A stretch of DNA of 64,000 nucleotides from Roseomonas indoligenes (GCF_017813365.1 NZ_JAGIZA010000008.1:124001-188000), one strand, 5' to 3'; positions 31,335 to 40,144 are shown, numbered from the stretch's first letter. Made by a program: numbers and translations. Notes: generated by a model not told the origin, from the sequence alone.

Positions 31335-32543
31335 TCAATCCGCCGCGCCGCGCCCCGGGCCGGTCGGCCGGATCAGACGCACGCGCCGCCCTTCCACGCC
31401 GAGGGAGAGGTCGCCGTTCCGCAGTGCCAGGGCATCGGCGCCGAAGACCTTGCGGCGCCAGCCCTGCACGGCCGGCAGGTCCTCCGGCGCGTCGGACGCC
31501 AGGCGTTCCAGATCGTCGGAGCTGGCCAGCAGGCGCGGGGCCACCTGGTGCTCCTCCGCCTTTGCGGCCAGCAGCACCTTCAGCAGCGCCACCAGCGCCG
31601 GGGAGGCGGCGGGGCCGGACCTCTCGCGCGGGGCCTCGGGCAGCTCCGCCTCCGGCAGTTCCTTCGCGGCCTCGATCGCGGCCAGCAGGGAGGCTCCGGA
31701 CTTGCCGCGTGCGAAGCCCTCCGTCACGCCGCGGGCGCGGGCCAGGGCGCCGGCATCCGTGGGCGCGGTGGCCGCCACCTCCAGCAGGGATTCGTCGCGC
31801 AACAGGCGCTGGCGGGGGATGTTGACGCGCTGCGCCTCCCGCTCCCGCCAGGCGGTGATGGCGCGCAGCACGCCGAGGAAGCGGCGGTTGGTGGTGCGCG
31901 GGCGCAGCTTCTCCCAGGCCGTCTCGGGGTCGGTGCCGTAGGTGGCGGGGTCGATGAGGGCCGCCATCTCCTCCGCCACCCAGTCCAGCCGCCCCTCCTT
32001 CGCCAGCCGGTCGCGCAGCGCCACGTAGATGCGGCGGAGATGCGTCACATCGGCGGCGGCATAGGCGATCTGGGCGGGGGAGAGGGGGCGCGCGGACCAG
32101 TCGCTGAAGCGGTGGGCCTTGTCGATGGAGGCGTTGGCCAGGGCCCGGGCGAGGCTGTCATAGCTCGCCTGGTCGCCGAAGCCGGCCACCATGGCGGCGA
32201 TCTGGGTGTCGAACAGCGGCTGGGGCGTGGCGCCGTAGCGCAGCACGAAGATCTCCACGTCCTGCCGGCAGGCGTGGAACACCTTCACCACGTGCTCGTC
32301 CGCCAGAAGGGCGCCGAGCGGGGAGAGGTCGAGGCCGGGGGCCAGCGCATCCACCACCGCCGTGTCGTGCTCGCCACCGAGCTGCACGACGCAGAGTTCC
32401 GGCCAGTAGGTGCGCTCCCGCATGAACTCCGTGTCCACCGTCACGAAGGGCTCCTGGCGGAGCCGTTCGCAGAGCGGCACGAGCTGCTCCGTGGTGGTGA
32501 TGAGGACGGGCTCGGGGTCGGCAACAGCCGGGCGGCGGGACAT
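31335..32543 (-). CDS. rnd: Ribonuclease D
   Basis: The protein has 402 residues. The DEDD 3'-5' exonuclease domain has VTVDTEFMRERTYWPELCVVQL, FHACRQDVEIF, SYDSLARALANASIDKAHRFSD in part, and AYAAADVTHLRRIY, giving the DEDDy acidic residues and Tyr. An HRDC-like helical region (about 210-290) and a tail follow. RNase D trims tRNA precursors. The ATG at 32543 begins directly before the conserved region. The gene stands alone between pmtA and a hypothetical gene. Confidence 0.93.
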   Translation of the reverse strand: MSRRPAVADPEPVLITTTEQLVPLCERLRQEPFVTVDTEFMRERTYWPELCVVQLGGEHDTAVVDALAPGLDLSPLGALLADEHVVKVFHACRQDVEIFVLRYGATPQPLFDTQIAAMVAGFGDQASYDSLARALANASIDKAHRFSDWSARPLSPAQIAYAAADVTHLRRIYVALRDRLAKEGRLDWVAEEMAALIDPATYGTDPETAWEKLRPRTTNRRFLGVLRAITAWREREAQRVNIPRQRLLRDESLLEVAATAPTDAGALARARGVTEGFARGKSGASLLAAIEAAKELPEAELPEAPRERSGPAASPALVALLKVLLAAKAEEHQVAPRLLASSDDLERLASDAPEDLPAVQGWRRKVFGADALALRNGDLSLGVEGRRVRLIRPTGPGRGAAD

Positions 32544-32780
32544 GGGGCGCCGGTTTAGTCGGAGAATGCGCCGGTCACAAATCGCACCGGCGCCGGCGCT
32601 GTCGCCGCATGATCCGTGGCGCGATCCGTGGCGCACGGAAATCGCTGCCACCGGCGGCTGGCCTGCCCCCCGTGGCGGGCCGGGCGCCCCGCCGCGGGCT
32701 GCACGCCGGTCATGCGGCGGCAGGCCGGGCCGGGCGGCTCTTCCGACTCGTCGCCCTCCCGCGCCGCCGGCCGGAAAGCA

Positions 32781-33293
32781 TCAGCTCCGGGCAGCGGCGC
32801 CCGGAACTGTCCGCTGAGCCGCCTGCATCCCGTCCCAGTAATCCGGCTCCAGTTCCTGCGGGCCACGGAAGGAATAGGGCCGGCCCGCCTCTCCATCGAG
32901 GTAGCCGGACCGCCAGGCCGTCGCCTGGGCGGAGGGGGCCTGCAGCGGCGCCGGCGGCGGGGGTGCCTGCGGGTCGGCGACGACCCGTCGCGCCTCCGCC
33001 TCGATGCGGGAGGCCAGCCGGACCATGCTCCCGACCGCTCCCTCCGGCGTCGTCGTCGGGGCCGGGTTGGCCAGCAGCCCCGCCATCAGGCGCGACGCGA
33101 TCCGGGCCACCAGGGTGGCCTTCTTGCCCTCGGGTCCCTCCAGCGCGGGCGTTTCCACGCTGCCGGCCGTCTCGGCCAGGCTGGGCAGGGGGAACTGCCG
33201 GGCGCCATTGAGGCGGCGGGCCATGGCGCCGCGCCGGCCGGCCGGCATAGCCGGCATCGCGTTCCGCATGGCCCGTTGCTTCTCGCTCATCAT
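32781..33293 (-). CDS. Hypothetical protein, 170 residues
   Basis: The protein has a basic N-terminus rich in Met/Arg (MRNAMPAMPAGRRGAMARRL), a middle helix (LVARIASRLMAGLLANP), a Pro/Ala linker, and a C-terminal motif RSGYLDGEAGRPYSFRGPQELEPDYWDGMQAAQ. No signal or TM is evident. I do not recognise it. The C-terminal WRSGYLDGEAG/DYWDGM pattern looks like a conserved small domain. GGAAG lies about 10 nt before the ATG at 33293. A downstream function cannot be inferred from its neighbours. Confidence 0.6.
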   Translation of the reverse strand: MMSEKQRAMRNAMPAMPAGRRGAMARRLNGARQFPLPSLAETAGSVETPALEGPEGKKATLVARIASRLMAGLLANPAPTTTPEGAVGSMVRLASRIEAEARRVVADPQAPPPPAPLQAPSAQATAWRSGYLDGEAGRPYSFRGPQELEPDYWDGMQAAQRTVPGAAARS

Positions 33294-33450
33294 CGTCTCG
33301 CTTCCCAGTTTCTCGCTTCTCAGTGCGGTGTAGGGCCGCGGTGCCGGCCCAGCGGTTCCGGCACGAAAGGGCCGGATGATCCGGGCCAACCTGTCCCGGA
33401 TCGGCCGCCGTTCCGGCCATGGCGGGGCTGCCTGGCCTCCGCCCCGCCGT

Positions 33451-33639
33451 TCAGCCCGGCGTGAAGCGGCGGCCCTGCTCCGCCGCCTCGGGGCGGGACA
33501 GGGTGACCACGGCCCCCAGGGCGCCACCGAGAATGAGAACCACGCCGACCGCCCTTCCTACTCCACCGACGAGAAGGACCAGGGCCAGGCCGGCCGCCAG
33601 GGCGGCGAAGGAGAGGGCATAGACAGTGAGGGGGCGCAT
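33451..33639 (-). CDS. Small two-TM membrane protein, 62 residues
   Basis: Two hydrophobic helices (about 5-25, VYALSFAALAAGLALVLLVGG, in part, and 29-47) are followed by a short polar tail. AGGAG lies 6 nt upstream of the ATG at 33639, a strong start. Residue content is typical of small inner-membrane proteins. The function is unknown. It is separated from neighbours by long gaps, so it probably has its own promoter. Confidence 0.7.
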   Translation of the reverse strand: MRPLTVYALSFAALAAGLALVLLVGGVGRAVGVVLILGGALGAVVTLSRPEAAEQGRRFTPG

Positions 33640-34116
33640 ATCATTCTCCTGGGGGAATGGCAGCGCCCGTCGTGCCAAGGCGCCGCCACGGCGCGCATCG
33701 CGCGACCGGGTCGTCTTCAGCCCTTTTGCTGTGTGCTGGTGCCCTTACCGGAGGGCAGAGGCCCCCCGCTCCCGTCACCAGACCAGGAGCGTGCGGTAGC
33801 AACGCTTCGTATCATAAAAGAGATGGAGACCGCAAAAAGATATTTTTCTTCGGATCGCTGAAACCTCCTGGCTGTCCGGGCTTCCTTTCTGGCCCCGAGG
33901 GCGCCGTTGGCGGTGTCGTTCCCCGAAGTCCTCCTGCTCTCAAGCGCTCTGGTCGCTACCAATTCAGTCCAGCAAGGGGGCGCGGATCACCGTGCGGCGC
34001 GGGGACATGGCCGGGCCGGAGACCCGGACGAACGGGCGCTTCGACAGGATCTATGGAGATGCTGGACCGCGTGCTGGAAGCGCGCGGCGCCGGCGAGGAA
34101 CCCTCCGCCCGGCGGA
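33640..34116. other. Gap of 477 nt without a recognised gene
   Basis: This stretch is less GC-rich than its surroundings, with an AT-rich island near 33808-33860. Minus-strand frames such as 33717-33962 have no ribosome-binding site or family resemblance. The base composition could reflect acquired or decayed DNA or a promoter and small RNA. I see no supported feature. Confidence 0.4.
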
Positions 34117-34281
34117 TTATTCCTCCCGATCCCGGATCGGCTTCGGCTTGGGCAGCCAAGGATAGACCGGCAGGCCCAAGAGATGACGCGACCACTCCAC
34201 AGCTTCTTGCTTGCGCTGGATCACCTCGCGGATCTGTCCGCTTCTGGGCAGCTTCGGCGGGAACGGGCGAGGCTTCTTCAT
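34117..34281 (-). CDS. Small basic protein, 54 residues
   Basis: A minus-strand frame from ATG 34281 to TAA 34117 encodes MKKPRPFPPKLPRSG at the N-terminus, QIREVIQRKQEAVEWSRHLL in the middle and a Pro/Lys tail PKPKPIRDREE. It has a helical middle flanked by Pro-rich arms. No strong ribosome-binding site precedes the ATG. It begins 45 nt after the stop of the 34327 gene on the same strand and may be co-transcribed. I cannot assign a function. Confidence 0.5.
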   Translation of the reverse strand: MKKPRPFPPKLPRSGQIREVIQRKQEAVEWSRHLLGLPVYPWLPKPKPIRDREE

Positions 34282-34326
34282 CCGCTGACGTTGGCACGTT
34301 CCGGGAACCAGCCGCTTTCGCCTGTG

Positions 34327-34593
34327 TCAGTCACCGAGATCCGCGCCCGGATCATCTGTACCCGATGAGCGCCACCACTCCCGCATCGCCAACTCCCGCC
34401 GCAGGTTGTCGTGGAGCATTCCCTGGAAAACCTTCATGTTCCCAAGCAGGGCCCTCGCGGCATCGAGGGTGAGGGAAGTTCCCAGCCCTTCCAGGCGATC
34501 GACGCGGCCCTGCTGAGCCAAGACCCATTGGTCCCATTCGCGCGTGTAGCGATGGACCTGAGTAAGCCTCGGATCATCGTCGTTGGCGGTCAT
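34327..34593 (-). CDS. Hypothetical protein, 88 residues
   Basis: The protein is soluble and mostly helical: MTANDDDPRLTQVHRYT, WDQWVLAQQGRVDRLEG, ARALLGNMKVFQGMLHDNLRRE and MREWWRSSG. GGAGG lies 5 nt before the ATG at 34593, supporting this start over ATGs at 34605 and 34650. The family is unknown. A second small gene follows at 34281 on the same strand. Confidence 0.6.
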   Translation of the reverse strand: MTANDDDPRLTQVHRYTREWDQWVLAQQGRVDRLEGLGTSLTLDAARALLGNMKVFQGMLHDNLRRELAMREWWRSSGTDDPGADLGD

Positions 34594-34975
34594 GCCGACC
34601 TCCATTCCGAACCGGAACCGACCCTGGGCTGATGATCCCGGGCGTAGCAATCACCTGCGTTACCGCTGCCCGACGACCCCCGGGCAGCCCTGAAAACCCG
34701 GAGCGCCTTACGGCCACCATAGTCGGGTCTGTGGCGCCCGCGGCCTCGCTCCTTCCCCTCCGAAGGCCATGGAGCCCTGGGCTGGCGTCCGCATCCCGCC
34801 ACCGCCGGGGCGGTCGCCCCCTCCCGGTCCGTTGCTCTCTGCGGGATGTGCAACCCGTCTGGCTAGGGATGTGCTTCCGTCGGGAAGCGGATCTGGGGCG
34901 CTGGCGCAGGGGCAACCGGCCAGGCGGGCCGCCGGCCCCGGCCTGAACCGGTTCCGTCCGCCCGCAGACCCCTTC
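34594..34975. other. Gap of 382 nt without a recognised gene
   Basis: Several short frames exist on both strands but none has a convincing ribosome-binding site or protein pattern. No tRNA-like fold or repeat of the A-D family was seen. Confidence 0.4.
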
Positions 34976-35347
34976 TCAGCCCGCCGGCGGGTCGAGGAAG
35001 GTGTAGAGGGCGGCGATCCGGCCCCCACGCACCACCGCCACGTCCAGCCCCGTGACGCGCGGCGGCCCACCCGGCGGGCCGAAGCCCCAGTGCAGCCGCC
35101 CGGCCCCCTCCACCGCCTGGACAGGACCGGTCTCCGTGAAGACGAAGTCCGGCAGCTTCGCCTGTAGGGCCTGCACCGACTCGTCCAGGGCCGCCTGGCC
35201 GCGGCCGCTGCCATGCGGATCGGCGAAGACGAGGTCCTCCGCGTAGAGTTCCGCGATGGCGGCGCGGCGTCTGGCCGCGTCGCGCTCGCCGAAGACCCCG
35301 TGCAGGTTGCGCCGCATCAGCGCGGCGGTCCCGCTGTCCTGTTCCAT
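34976..35347 (-). CDS. NTF2-like/SnoaL-like protein
   Basis: The 123-residue protein has the NTF2-like alpha+beta pattern: MRRNLHGVFGERD, AIAELYAEDLVFADPHG, GQAALDESVQALQAKLPDFVF and a closing strand VRGGRIAALYTFLDPP. The W/Y-E-D-x-x-F-x-D stretch is typical of SnoaL-like proteins that bind small ligands. Enzyme activity cannot be assigned. It lies 14 nt downstream of the SDR on the same strand, so the two probably form an operon under the divergent LysR gene. Confidence 0.8.
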   Translation of the reverse strand: MEQDSGTAALMRRNLHGVFGERDAARRRAAIAELYAEDLVFADPHGSGRGQAALDESVQALQAKLPDFVFTETGPVQAVEGAGRLHWGFGPPGGPPRVTGLDVAVVRGGRIAALYTFLDPPAG

Positions 35348-35361
35348 GGTCCTGCTCCCTC

Positions 35362-36117
35362 TCAGACCTGCGCCATGCCGCCATCGACGAAGAACTCGGC
35401 CCCGGCGACGAAGCTGGCATCGTCCGAGGCGAGGAAGACCGCCGCCTTCGCGATCTCGTCCGGATCGGCCACGCGGCCCAGCGGCACCTGGGCGGCCAGG
35501 GCGTCCAGCAGGCCCTGCTGGTGCGCGGCCTCCGGCCCGGCCAGTTCCACCAGCCCCGGGGTCTTCACCGGGCCGGGGCTGAGGACGTTCACGCGGATGC
35601 CGCGCGGCTTCAGATCCAGCGTCCAGCTCCGCGCGAGGTTCCGCACAGCGGCCTTGGAGGCGCTGTAGATGCTGAAGGCCGGCGTGCCCATCGCCGAGGC
35701 GGTGGAGCCGACGAGGATGACGGAGGCGCCGTCCACCAGCAGCGGCAGCGCCTTCTGCACGGTGAAGACCACGCCCTTCACGTTGCGGTCGAAGATGTCG
35801 TCGAAGTGCTCCTCGGTGATGGAGCCCAGGGGCAGCATCGTGCCGCCGCCAGCCCCGGCGAAGAGGACATCGATCCGCCCCGCCTCCGCCTTCACCCGCT
35901 CATAGAGACGGTTGAGGTCGGCGGACCTCGCGGAGTCCGCCTGGATGCCGGTGGCGTTGGGGCCGATCGCGGCGACCGCCGCGTCCAGTTCCACCTGCCG
36001 GCGGCCGGTGACGAAGACGCGCGCCCCTTCAGTGGCGAAGCGCCGGGCGACCGCGAGGCCGATGCCGCTGGTGCCACCGGTGACGACGGCGACCTTGCCT
36101 TCAAGTCTGCGAGCCAT
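35362..36117 (-). CDS. Short-chain dehydrogenase/reductase
   Basis: The 251-residue classical SDR has the cofactor loop [17 protein letters not shown], an acidic loss after GRR that suggests NADP, AGAGGG in place of NNAG, Ser in ILVGSTAS and YSASK for the catalytic Tyr and Lys. The C-terminus ends [10 protein letters not shown]. The substrate is unknown. It is divergent from a LysR regulator, which is the usual arrangement for regulating the enzyme, and is followed by an NTF2-like gene. Confidence 0.88.
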   Translation of the reverse strand: MARRLEGKVAVVTGGTSGIGLAVARRFATEGARVFVTGRRQVELDAAVAAIGPNATGIQADSARSADLNRLYERVKAEAGRIDVLFAGAGGGTMLPLGSITEEHFDDIFDRNVKGVVFTVQKALPLLVDGASVILVGSTASAMGTPAFSIYSASKAAVRNLARSWTLDLKPRGIRVNVLSPGPVKTPGLVELAGPEAAHQQGLLDALAAQVPLGRVADPDEIAKAAVFLASDDASFVAGAEFFVDGGMAQV

Positions 36118-36168
36118 GGGAGATACTCCGTGGTTGTTCGATGCACGGAAGATGTCGCCAGGAACGAC

Positions 36169-36184
36169 CTTTCAAAATAGAAAG
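36169..36184. promoter_or_regulatory. Candidate LysR operator
   Basis: CTTTC-AAAATA-GAAAG is an inverted repeat in the 96-nt gap between the divergent SDR and LysR genes. It fits the T-N11-A-type partial dyads bound by LysR regulators. The GAAAG arm recurs at 36190 (GAAAG in ATCGAAAGTC), suggesting a second half-site. Confidence 0.5.
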
Positions 36185-36213
36185 GATCGAAAGTCATCCT
36201 TGCAGGATTGTCG

Positions 36214-37116
36214 ATGTCGCGGCTGCCGGATTTCGAGGCCCTGGCCATGGTCGCCAAGGTGGCGGAGGAGCGCTCCTATGCCGGCGCGGCCCGGGCGCTG
36301 GGCGTCTCCGTCGCCACCGTCTCCCGCTCGATCACCCGGTTGGAGGAGCGGCTGGGCGGGCGGATCTTCAACCGCACCTCCCGTCGCCTGGCCCTGACCG
36401 ACCTGGGCCGTGGCCTGGCGGAGCGGGCCGGACGGGTGCTGTGGGAGGCGGAGGAGGCGGAGAGCGCGGCACGGGAGCTGGCGAGCCGGCCGCGCGGGCT
36501 GATCCGGCTGGCGGTGCCCATGTCCTTCGGCCTGCGCTGGGTGGCGCCGCTGCTGCCGGAGTTCTTCCGGCAATACCCGGACATCGCCGTGGACCTGCAC
36601 CTGAGCGATGCGAGCGTGGACCTGATCGGGGAGGGGTTCGACGCCGCCCTTCGCATCGCCGTGCTGGAGGATTCGTCCTTGATCGCGCGGCGGCTCTGCC
36701 CGGTGTCGCGGCTCGTCGTCGCCGCGCCCGCCTACCTCGCCCGCAACGGACGGCCGCATCACCCGCACGACCTCGTGGCGCATCACTGCCTCGGCTATGC
36801 CTACCGCGCGCGGGGCGACACCTGGCGCTTCACCGGGCCGACCGGCGAGGAGGAGGCGGTGACCCCGACCGGCCCGCTGCGGGTGACGAATGTGGAAGCG
36901 CTGCTGCCCACGCTGCTCGCCGGGCTCGGCATCGCCGAATTGCCGGACTTCATCGCCCGGGACTACCTCGCCAATGGCCGGCTTGAGGCGGTGCTGCCGG
37001 GCTGGCGGCTCGCCTCCGGTGGCCTCTACTTCATCACCCCCACGGCGCGGAACCGGCCGGCGAAGGTGGAGGTCCTGGCGGGCTTCCTCGCCGCGCGCCT
37101 CTCCCGGCCGGGCTGA
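36214..37116 (+). CDS. LysR family transcriptional regulator
   Basis: The protein has 300 residues. The HTH domain at residues 1-60 (FEALAMVAKVAEERSYAGAARALGVSVATVSRSITRLEERLGG) is unmistakable in pattern, in the style of the CrgA/DsdC-type group, and the ligand-binding domain begins near residue 90 (RGLIRLAVPMSFGLRWVAPLLPEF). It is divergent from the SDR and NTF2-like genes and probably controls them and itself. A candidate operator lies at 36169. ATG 36214 is preferred over TTG 36208 on the grounds of start codon and AGGA 8 nt upstream. The inducer is unknown. Confidence 0.92.
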   Translation: MSRLPDFEALAMVAKVAEERSYAGAARALGVSVATVSRSITRLEERLGGRIFNRTSRRLALTDLGRGLAERAGRVLWEAEEAESAARELASRPRGLIRLAVPMSFGLRWVAPLLPEFFRQYPDIAVDLHLSDASVDLIGEGFDAALRIAVLEDSSLIARRLCPVSRLVVAAPAYLARNGRPHHPHDLVAHHCLGYAYRARGDTWRFTGPTGEEEAVTPTGPLRVTNVEALLPTLLAGLGIAELPDFIARDYLANGRLEAVLPGWRLASGGLYFITPTARNRPAKVEVLAGFLAARLSRPG

Positions 37117-37256
37117 CGCCCGACAGCCGGCCCGGCGACGGAATCGTGCAAGACGGCAGGCCCGGCGATTGTAACCTATCCGTGAGGGCCAAGCGCCGAA
37201 TCGGGTCTAACCTGACCCAATCGACAGGCCGGACAGTCACGCTGAAGGAGCGCCCC

Positions 37257-38582
37257 ATGGCAACGATCAGGTCCGCGCTGCCCCGCCGCGCCCTTCTGGC
37301 AGGCGCGCCGGCCCTCGCCGCCCTGTCCGCCTGCGCGCCGGAGGTACCGCCCCAGGGGCTGCCGCCCGAAGGGGGCGAGGCGACGATGCGGCCCGCCGGG
37401 CACGATGCCGGCCCGGGCGCGCCCGCCCTCTTCGACAGTCCCGTCGCGACGTGGATCGACCTCGCCTCCCGCATCGGCGGTGCCCAGGACGGTGCGTGGC
37501 CCCGCGCCGCCACGGTGGCCCTGACCATGCGGGCCATGCACGACGCGCTGAACGCCATCGAGCCGCGCTACGCCCGCTGGATTCCCCGCGACCCCTCCGA
37601 GCCGGCCGGCACCGGCGCCTCGCCCCTCGTCGCGGTTTCCGCCGCGGCCCATACCCTTCTTGTCACTCGGGGCCCCCGCGCGGAGGCGGACGCGCTCCTC
37701 GCCGCCTGCGTGGCCCGGGAACCCTCCGGTTCGGCCCGGGAGGCCGGGATCGCCCTCGGCACCGCGGTCGGCACCGCCACCATGGCACGGGTCGGCACGG
37801 TCCCGCCGGAGCGCCGGCGCTTCGCCGTCTCCGACCAGGAGGCCGTGTGGCGGTCCACGCCCGCCCGTTTCAGCAATACCTACTTCTACCTCGATCCTCC
37901 CTTCCTCTTCCCGGACCGCAGCGCCCTGTTCGGCCCGCCGCCGCCCCGCATCCTCTCCGCGCGCTACCGGGAGGTGCTGGACGAAGTGCGCCGCCTCGGC
38001 GGGAAGGACTCCACGGAGCGGACCGCGGCGCAGACCGAGACCGCGAGCTTCTGGGTGCCGCAGCTCCTGCACCGCAACCTGATGATCGTGCTTCTCCTCC
38101 GCCTAGCGACCCAGCCGCCGCGCGGCGGGCTGTGGGACACCGCGCGGATGGTCTCCATCCTCGCCACGGCCAATTCGGACGCCGACGTCTTCGCCTATGG
38201 CGAGAAATCCCATTTCTCCTTCTGGCGCCCGGTCACCGCGATCAATCTCGGCAGCCCTGGCATCGCCCCAGACCCGCAATGGCAGCCGCTGCTCGAGACG
38301 CCCGCCCACCCCGACTATCCTTCGGGCCACAGCGTGGACGTCAGCACCGGCACCCTCGTCATCGCCGGGCTGCTCGGCGACGCGCCGCTCCGCTACCAGG
38401 CCTACGACCGACCGGACCGCCAGCCCCGCGAGTTCTCCAGCCTCGCCGCGCTGCGCCGCGAATGCTCCGACAGCCGCGTCTGGGCAGGCGCCCATTTCCG
38501 CTCGGCTTGTGAGGAGGGAGAGCGGATCGGCGGAGCCATCGCCGCCCGCGCCCTCGCCCAGGTGCCGCCTATCAGGGCGTAG
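37257..38582 (+). CDS. Vanadium-dependent haloperoxidase/PAP2 superfamily lipoprotein
   Basis: The protein has 441 residues. The N-terminus carries twin Arg (LPRRALLAG) and a lipobox LSAC at about residue 26, so it is likely exported and lipidated. The vanadate/phosphate pocket is intact in order: K-SHFSFW-RP, YPSGHS and SRVWAGAHF. These residues are shared by vanadium haloperoxidases and PAP2 phosphatases; the K-x6-RP form and the length favour the haloperoxidase family. The reaction is not certain. AAGGAG lies 7 nt before the ATG. A GGGTC/GACCC dyad lies at 37203-37218 upstream. Repeat copy D follows the stop. Confidence 0.85.
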   Translation: MATIRSALPRRALLAGAPALAALSACAPEVPPQGLPPEGGEATMRPAGHDAGPGAPALFDSPVATWIDLASRIGGAQDGAWPRAATVALTMRAMHDALNAIEPRYARWIPRDPSEPAGTGASPLVAVSAAAHTLLVTRGPRAEADALLAACVAREPSGSAREAGIALGTAVGTATMARVGTVPPERRRFAVSDQEAVWRSTPARFSNTYFYLDPPFLFPDRSALFGPPPPRILSARYREVLDEVRRLGGKDSTERTAAQTETASFWVPQLLHRNLMIVLLLRLATQPPRGGLWDTARMVSILATANSDADVFAYGEKSHFSFWRPVTAINLGSPGIAPDPQWQPLLETPAHPDYPSGHSVDVSTGTLVIAGLLGDAPLRYQAYDRPDRQPREFSSLAALRRECSDSRVWAGAHFRSACEEGERIGGAIAARALAQVPPIRA

Positions 38583-38598
38583 TTCCGGCATGTCCTGC

Positions 38599-38675
38599 TT
38601 CTGATCGGTCCGGAGCCAGGGGACGCTGCCCCCTGGAACCCCCGCCAAGGGCCTGAGGCCCTTGGATTCCCCGAC
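38599..38675 (+). repeat. Dispersed structured repeat, partial copy D
   Basis: This copy follows the haloperoxidase-like stop by 17 nt in sense orientation. It has the TTCTGATCGGTCC lead as in A, hairpin P0 (38616-38636, CCAGGGG/CCCCTGG), the AACCCCCG spacer as in B, and P1 (38645-38665), identical to A. The sequence then diverges, so P2-P4 are absent. It therefore combines features of A and B. Confidence 0.75.
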
Positions 38676-38790
38676 GGACTTTCGAGATCGCCGGCGCGGC
38701 GCTGCTGGAGGCGGGTATTAACGTCTCGGTCATGCGGCTTCCGCAGGTACGACACAGTCCAGCCGGGCCTGACCGGGCCCGCGGCGGTCT

Positions 38791-39171
38791 TCAGGCCAGG
38801 TCGTTCTGCTCGTCGGCCTTGGTGGCGAGAAGCGCGCGGTAGGTCTCGGCCAGCCCGACCGTGTCCTCCACGGTGGCGGTGAAGACGGTCTCCTCCTCCG
38901 CGCCCTCGGCCCGCACCACGAGCTGGAAGTCGTAATGGCCGGCCTCGTCGGAGGGGGCGAGGGTGGCGGTCAGGGCGCCCGGCCCGCCATCCACCAGCAC
39001 CGCGAAGTGCCCGCGCACGGTTTGCGGGCTGGAGGTGTCGTCGATCTCGAGGTCCAGCACGTCCTTGGGCTCCGTCGTCACCAGGACGGTGCTGCCGAGC
39101 TGCGTCTCGGCGGCGGAACTGACGATGGCCTGGGCCATGCTGTTGAAGATCTGCAGGGGATCGTTGGTCAT
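38791..39171 (-). CDS. Hypothetical protein, 126 residues
   Basis: The protein is soluble and beta-rich after a short helix (MTNDPLQIFNSMAQAIVSSAA). Strands include TVLVTTEPKDVLDLEI, RGHFAVLVDG and YDFQLVVRAEG. It is acidic and has no signal peptide, catalytic motif or family I recognise. Composition fits the neighbours. It is a single gene between the repeat D region and the ModA-like gene. Confidence 0.55.
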   Translation of the reverse strand: MTNDPLQIFNSMAQAIVSSAAETQLGSTVLVTTEPKDVLDLEIDDTSSPQTVRGHFAVLVDGGPGALTATLAPSDEAGHYDFQLVVRAEGAEEETVFTATVEDTVGLAETYRALLATKADEQNDLA

Positions 39172-39271
39172 CGACCGGCAACACCTCGTCCTGGCTCAAT
39201 GGCTCGCGCGCCGGGCATAGGCGCATGGCCGGCAGCGGCGGTCCATGGTCCCTGCCGGCAGCGGGCCTGGC

Positions 39272-40051
39272 CTACCGCGTCAGCGGCTCCAGCCCCGTCC
39301 TCGTCAGTGCCGGGGCCGCCTCGGCGGAGGCGAGATAGCGGATCAGGGCGCGCGCCGCCTCCGGCTCCCGCGCGTTCGCCGCGATGCCCGCGCAGAAGAT
39401 CGTGGGCTGCTGCACGGCCTCCGGGATGGTGCCGAGATAGTCGATGCCCTCGATCGGCAGCAGCTCGCTCACCTGCTGGAAGCCGATCTCGGCCTCGCCG
39501 CGGGCCACGACCGTGCCCACGCGCTCGCTGTAGATGCGGCGGCTCTTCGCCATCAGCTCGTCCTGCAGGCCAAGCTTCCGGTACATCTCCGTCTCGATAT
39601 AGACGCCGCTCGCGCTCGCGGAATAGGCGATGGACTTCGCGGCCAGCAGGGTCTGCCGGAAGGCTTCCAGGCTGGAGATGTCGGGCTTCGGCGCGCCCTT
39701 CCGCACGGCCATGCCGATGAGGGAGCGGGCGATGTCCACCCGGCTGCCGGGCTGGGCCTGGCCCTTGGCGATCAGCGCCTCCAGCCCGTCCGCGGCCAGC
39801 AGCACCACGTCCGCCGGCTCCCCGCGCGCCAGGCGCTGGGGGATGGCGTCCGGCGCGGCACCCATCGAGGCGCCCTGGTGGGTGGTGAGCTTGTGGCCGG
39901 TGCTGCTCTCGAAGCCCGGGATCAGGCTACGATAGGCGGCGGTGAGGCCGCCGGAGGTCAGCACCACCACCTCCGCCGCCGCCGCGCGGCGGGGGAGGAA
40001 GGGCAGGGTGGCGGCGCCCAGGAGCAGGGCGCGGCGCGAGGCGTGGATCAT
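39272..40051 (-). CDS. ModA-like extracytoplasmic substrate-binding protein
   Basis: The protein has 259 residues. A twin-Arg signal (SRRALLLGAATLPFLPRRAAAA, in part) ends at about residue 25, and the mature protein begins EVVVLTSGGLTAAYRSLIPGFE, as in molybdate-binding ModA-type proteins. Later it has ADVVLLAADGLEALIAKG and GEAEIGFQQVSELLP, also typical. No modB or modC permease gene is adjacent, so the ligand may be molybdate or another oxyanion or organic compound. It is on the same strand as lrgBA, 93 nt downstream. Confidence 0.85.
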   Translation of the reverse strand: MIHASRRALLLGAATLPFLPRRAAAAEVVVLTSGGLTAAYRSLIPGFESSTGHKLTTHQGASMGAAPDAIPQRLARGEPADVVLLAADGLEALIAKGQAQPGSRVDIARSLIGMAVRKGAPKPDISSLEAFRQTLLAAKSIAYSASASGVYIETEMYRKLGLQDELMAKSRRIYSERVGTVVARGEAEIGFQQVSELLPIEGIDYLGTIPEAVQQPTIFCAGIAANAREPEAARALIRYLASAEAAPALTRTGLEPLTR

Positions 40052-40144
40052 GGCGGGGTCCTCCTGGTTTGGCGGGGAGGCTAGAGCAGATCCCGCCCGG
40101 GCGGCACCGCCCGAACGCGTGAGGCCGCCCGCCGTGAGGGGCCT

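Noticed and set aside
33717-33962. 81-codon minus-strand ORF in the low-GC patch
   Set aside because: No ribosome-binding site, no domain, and mixed composition; insufficient evidence for coding.
34594-34975. Possible tRNA in the gap
   Set aside because: No T-loop GTTCRA consensus or cloverleaf arms could be paired here; the same holds for the rest of the window.
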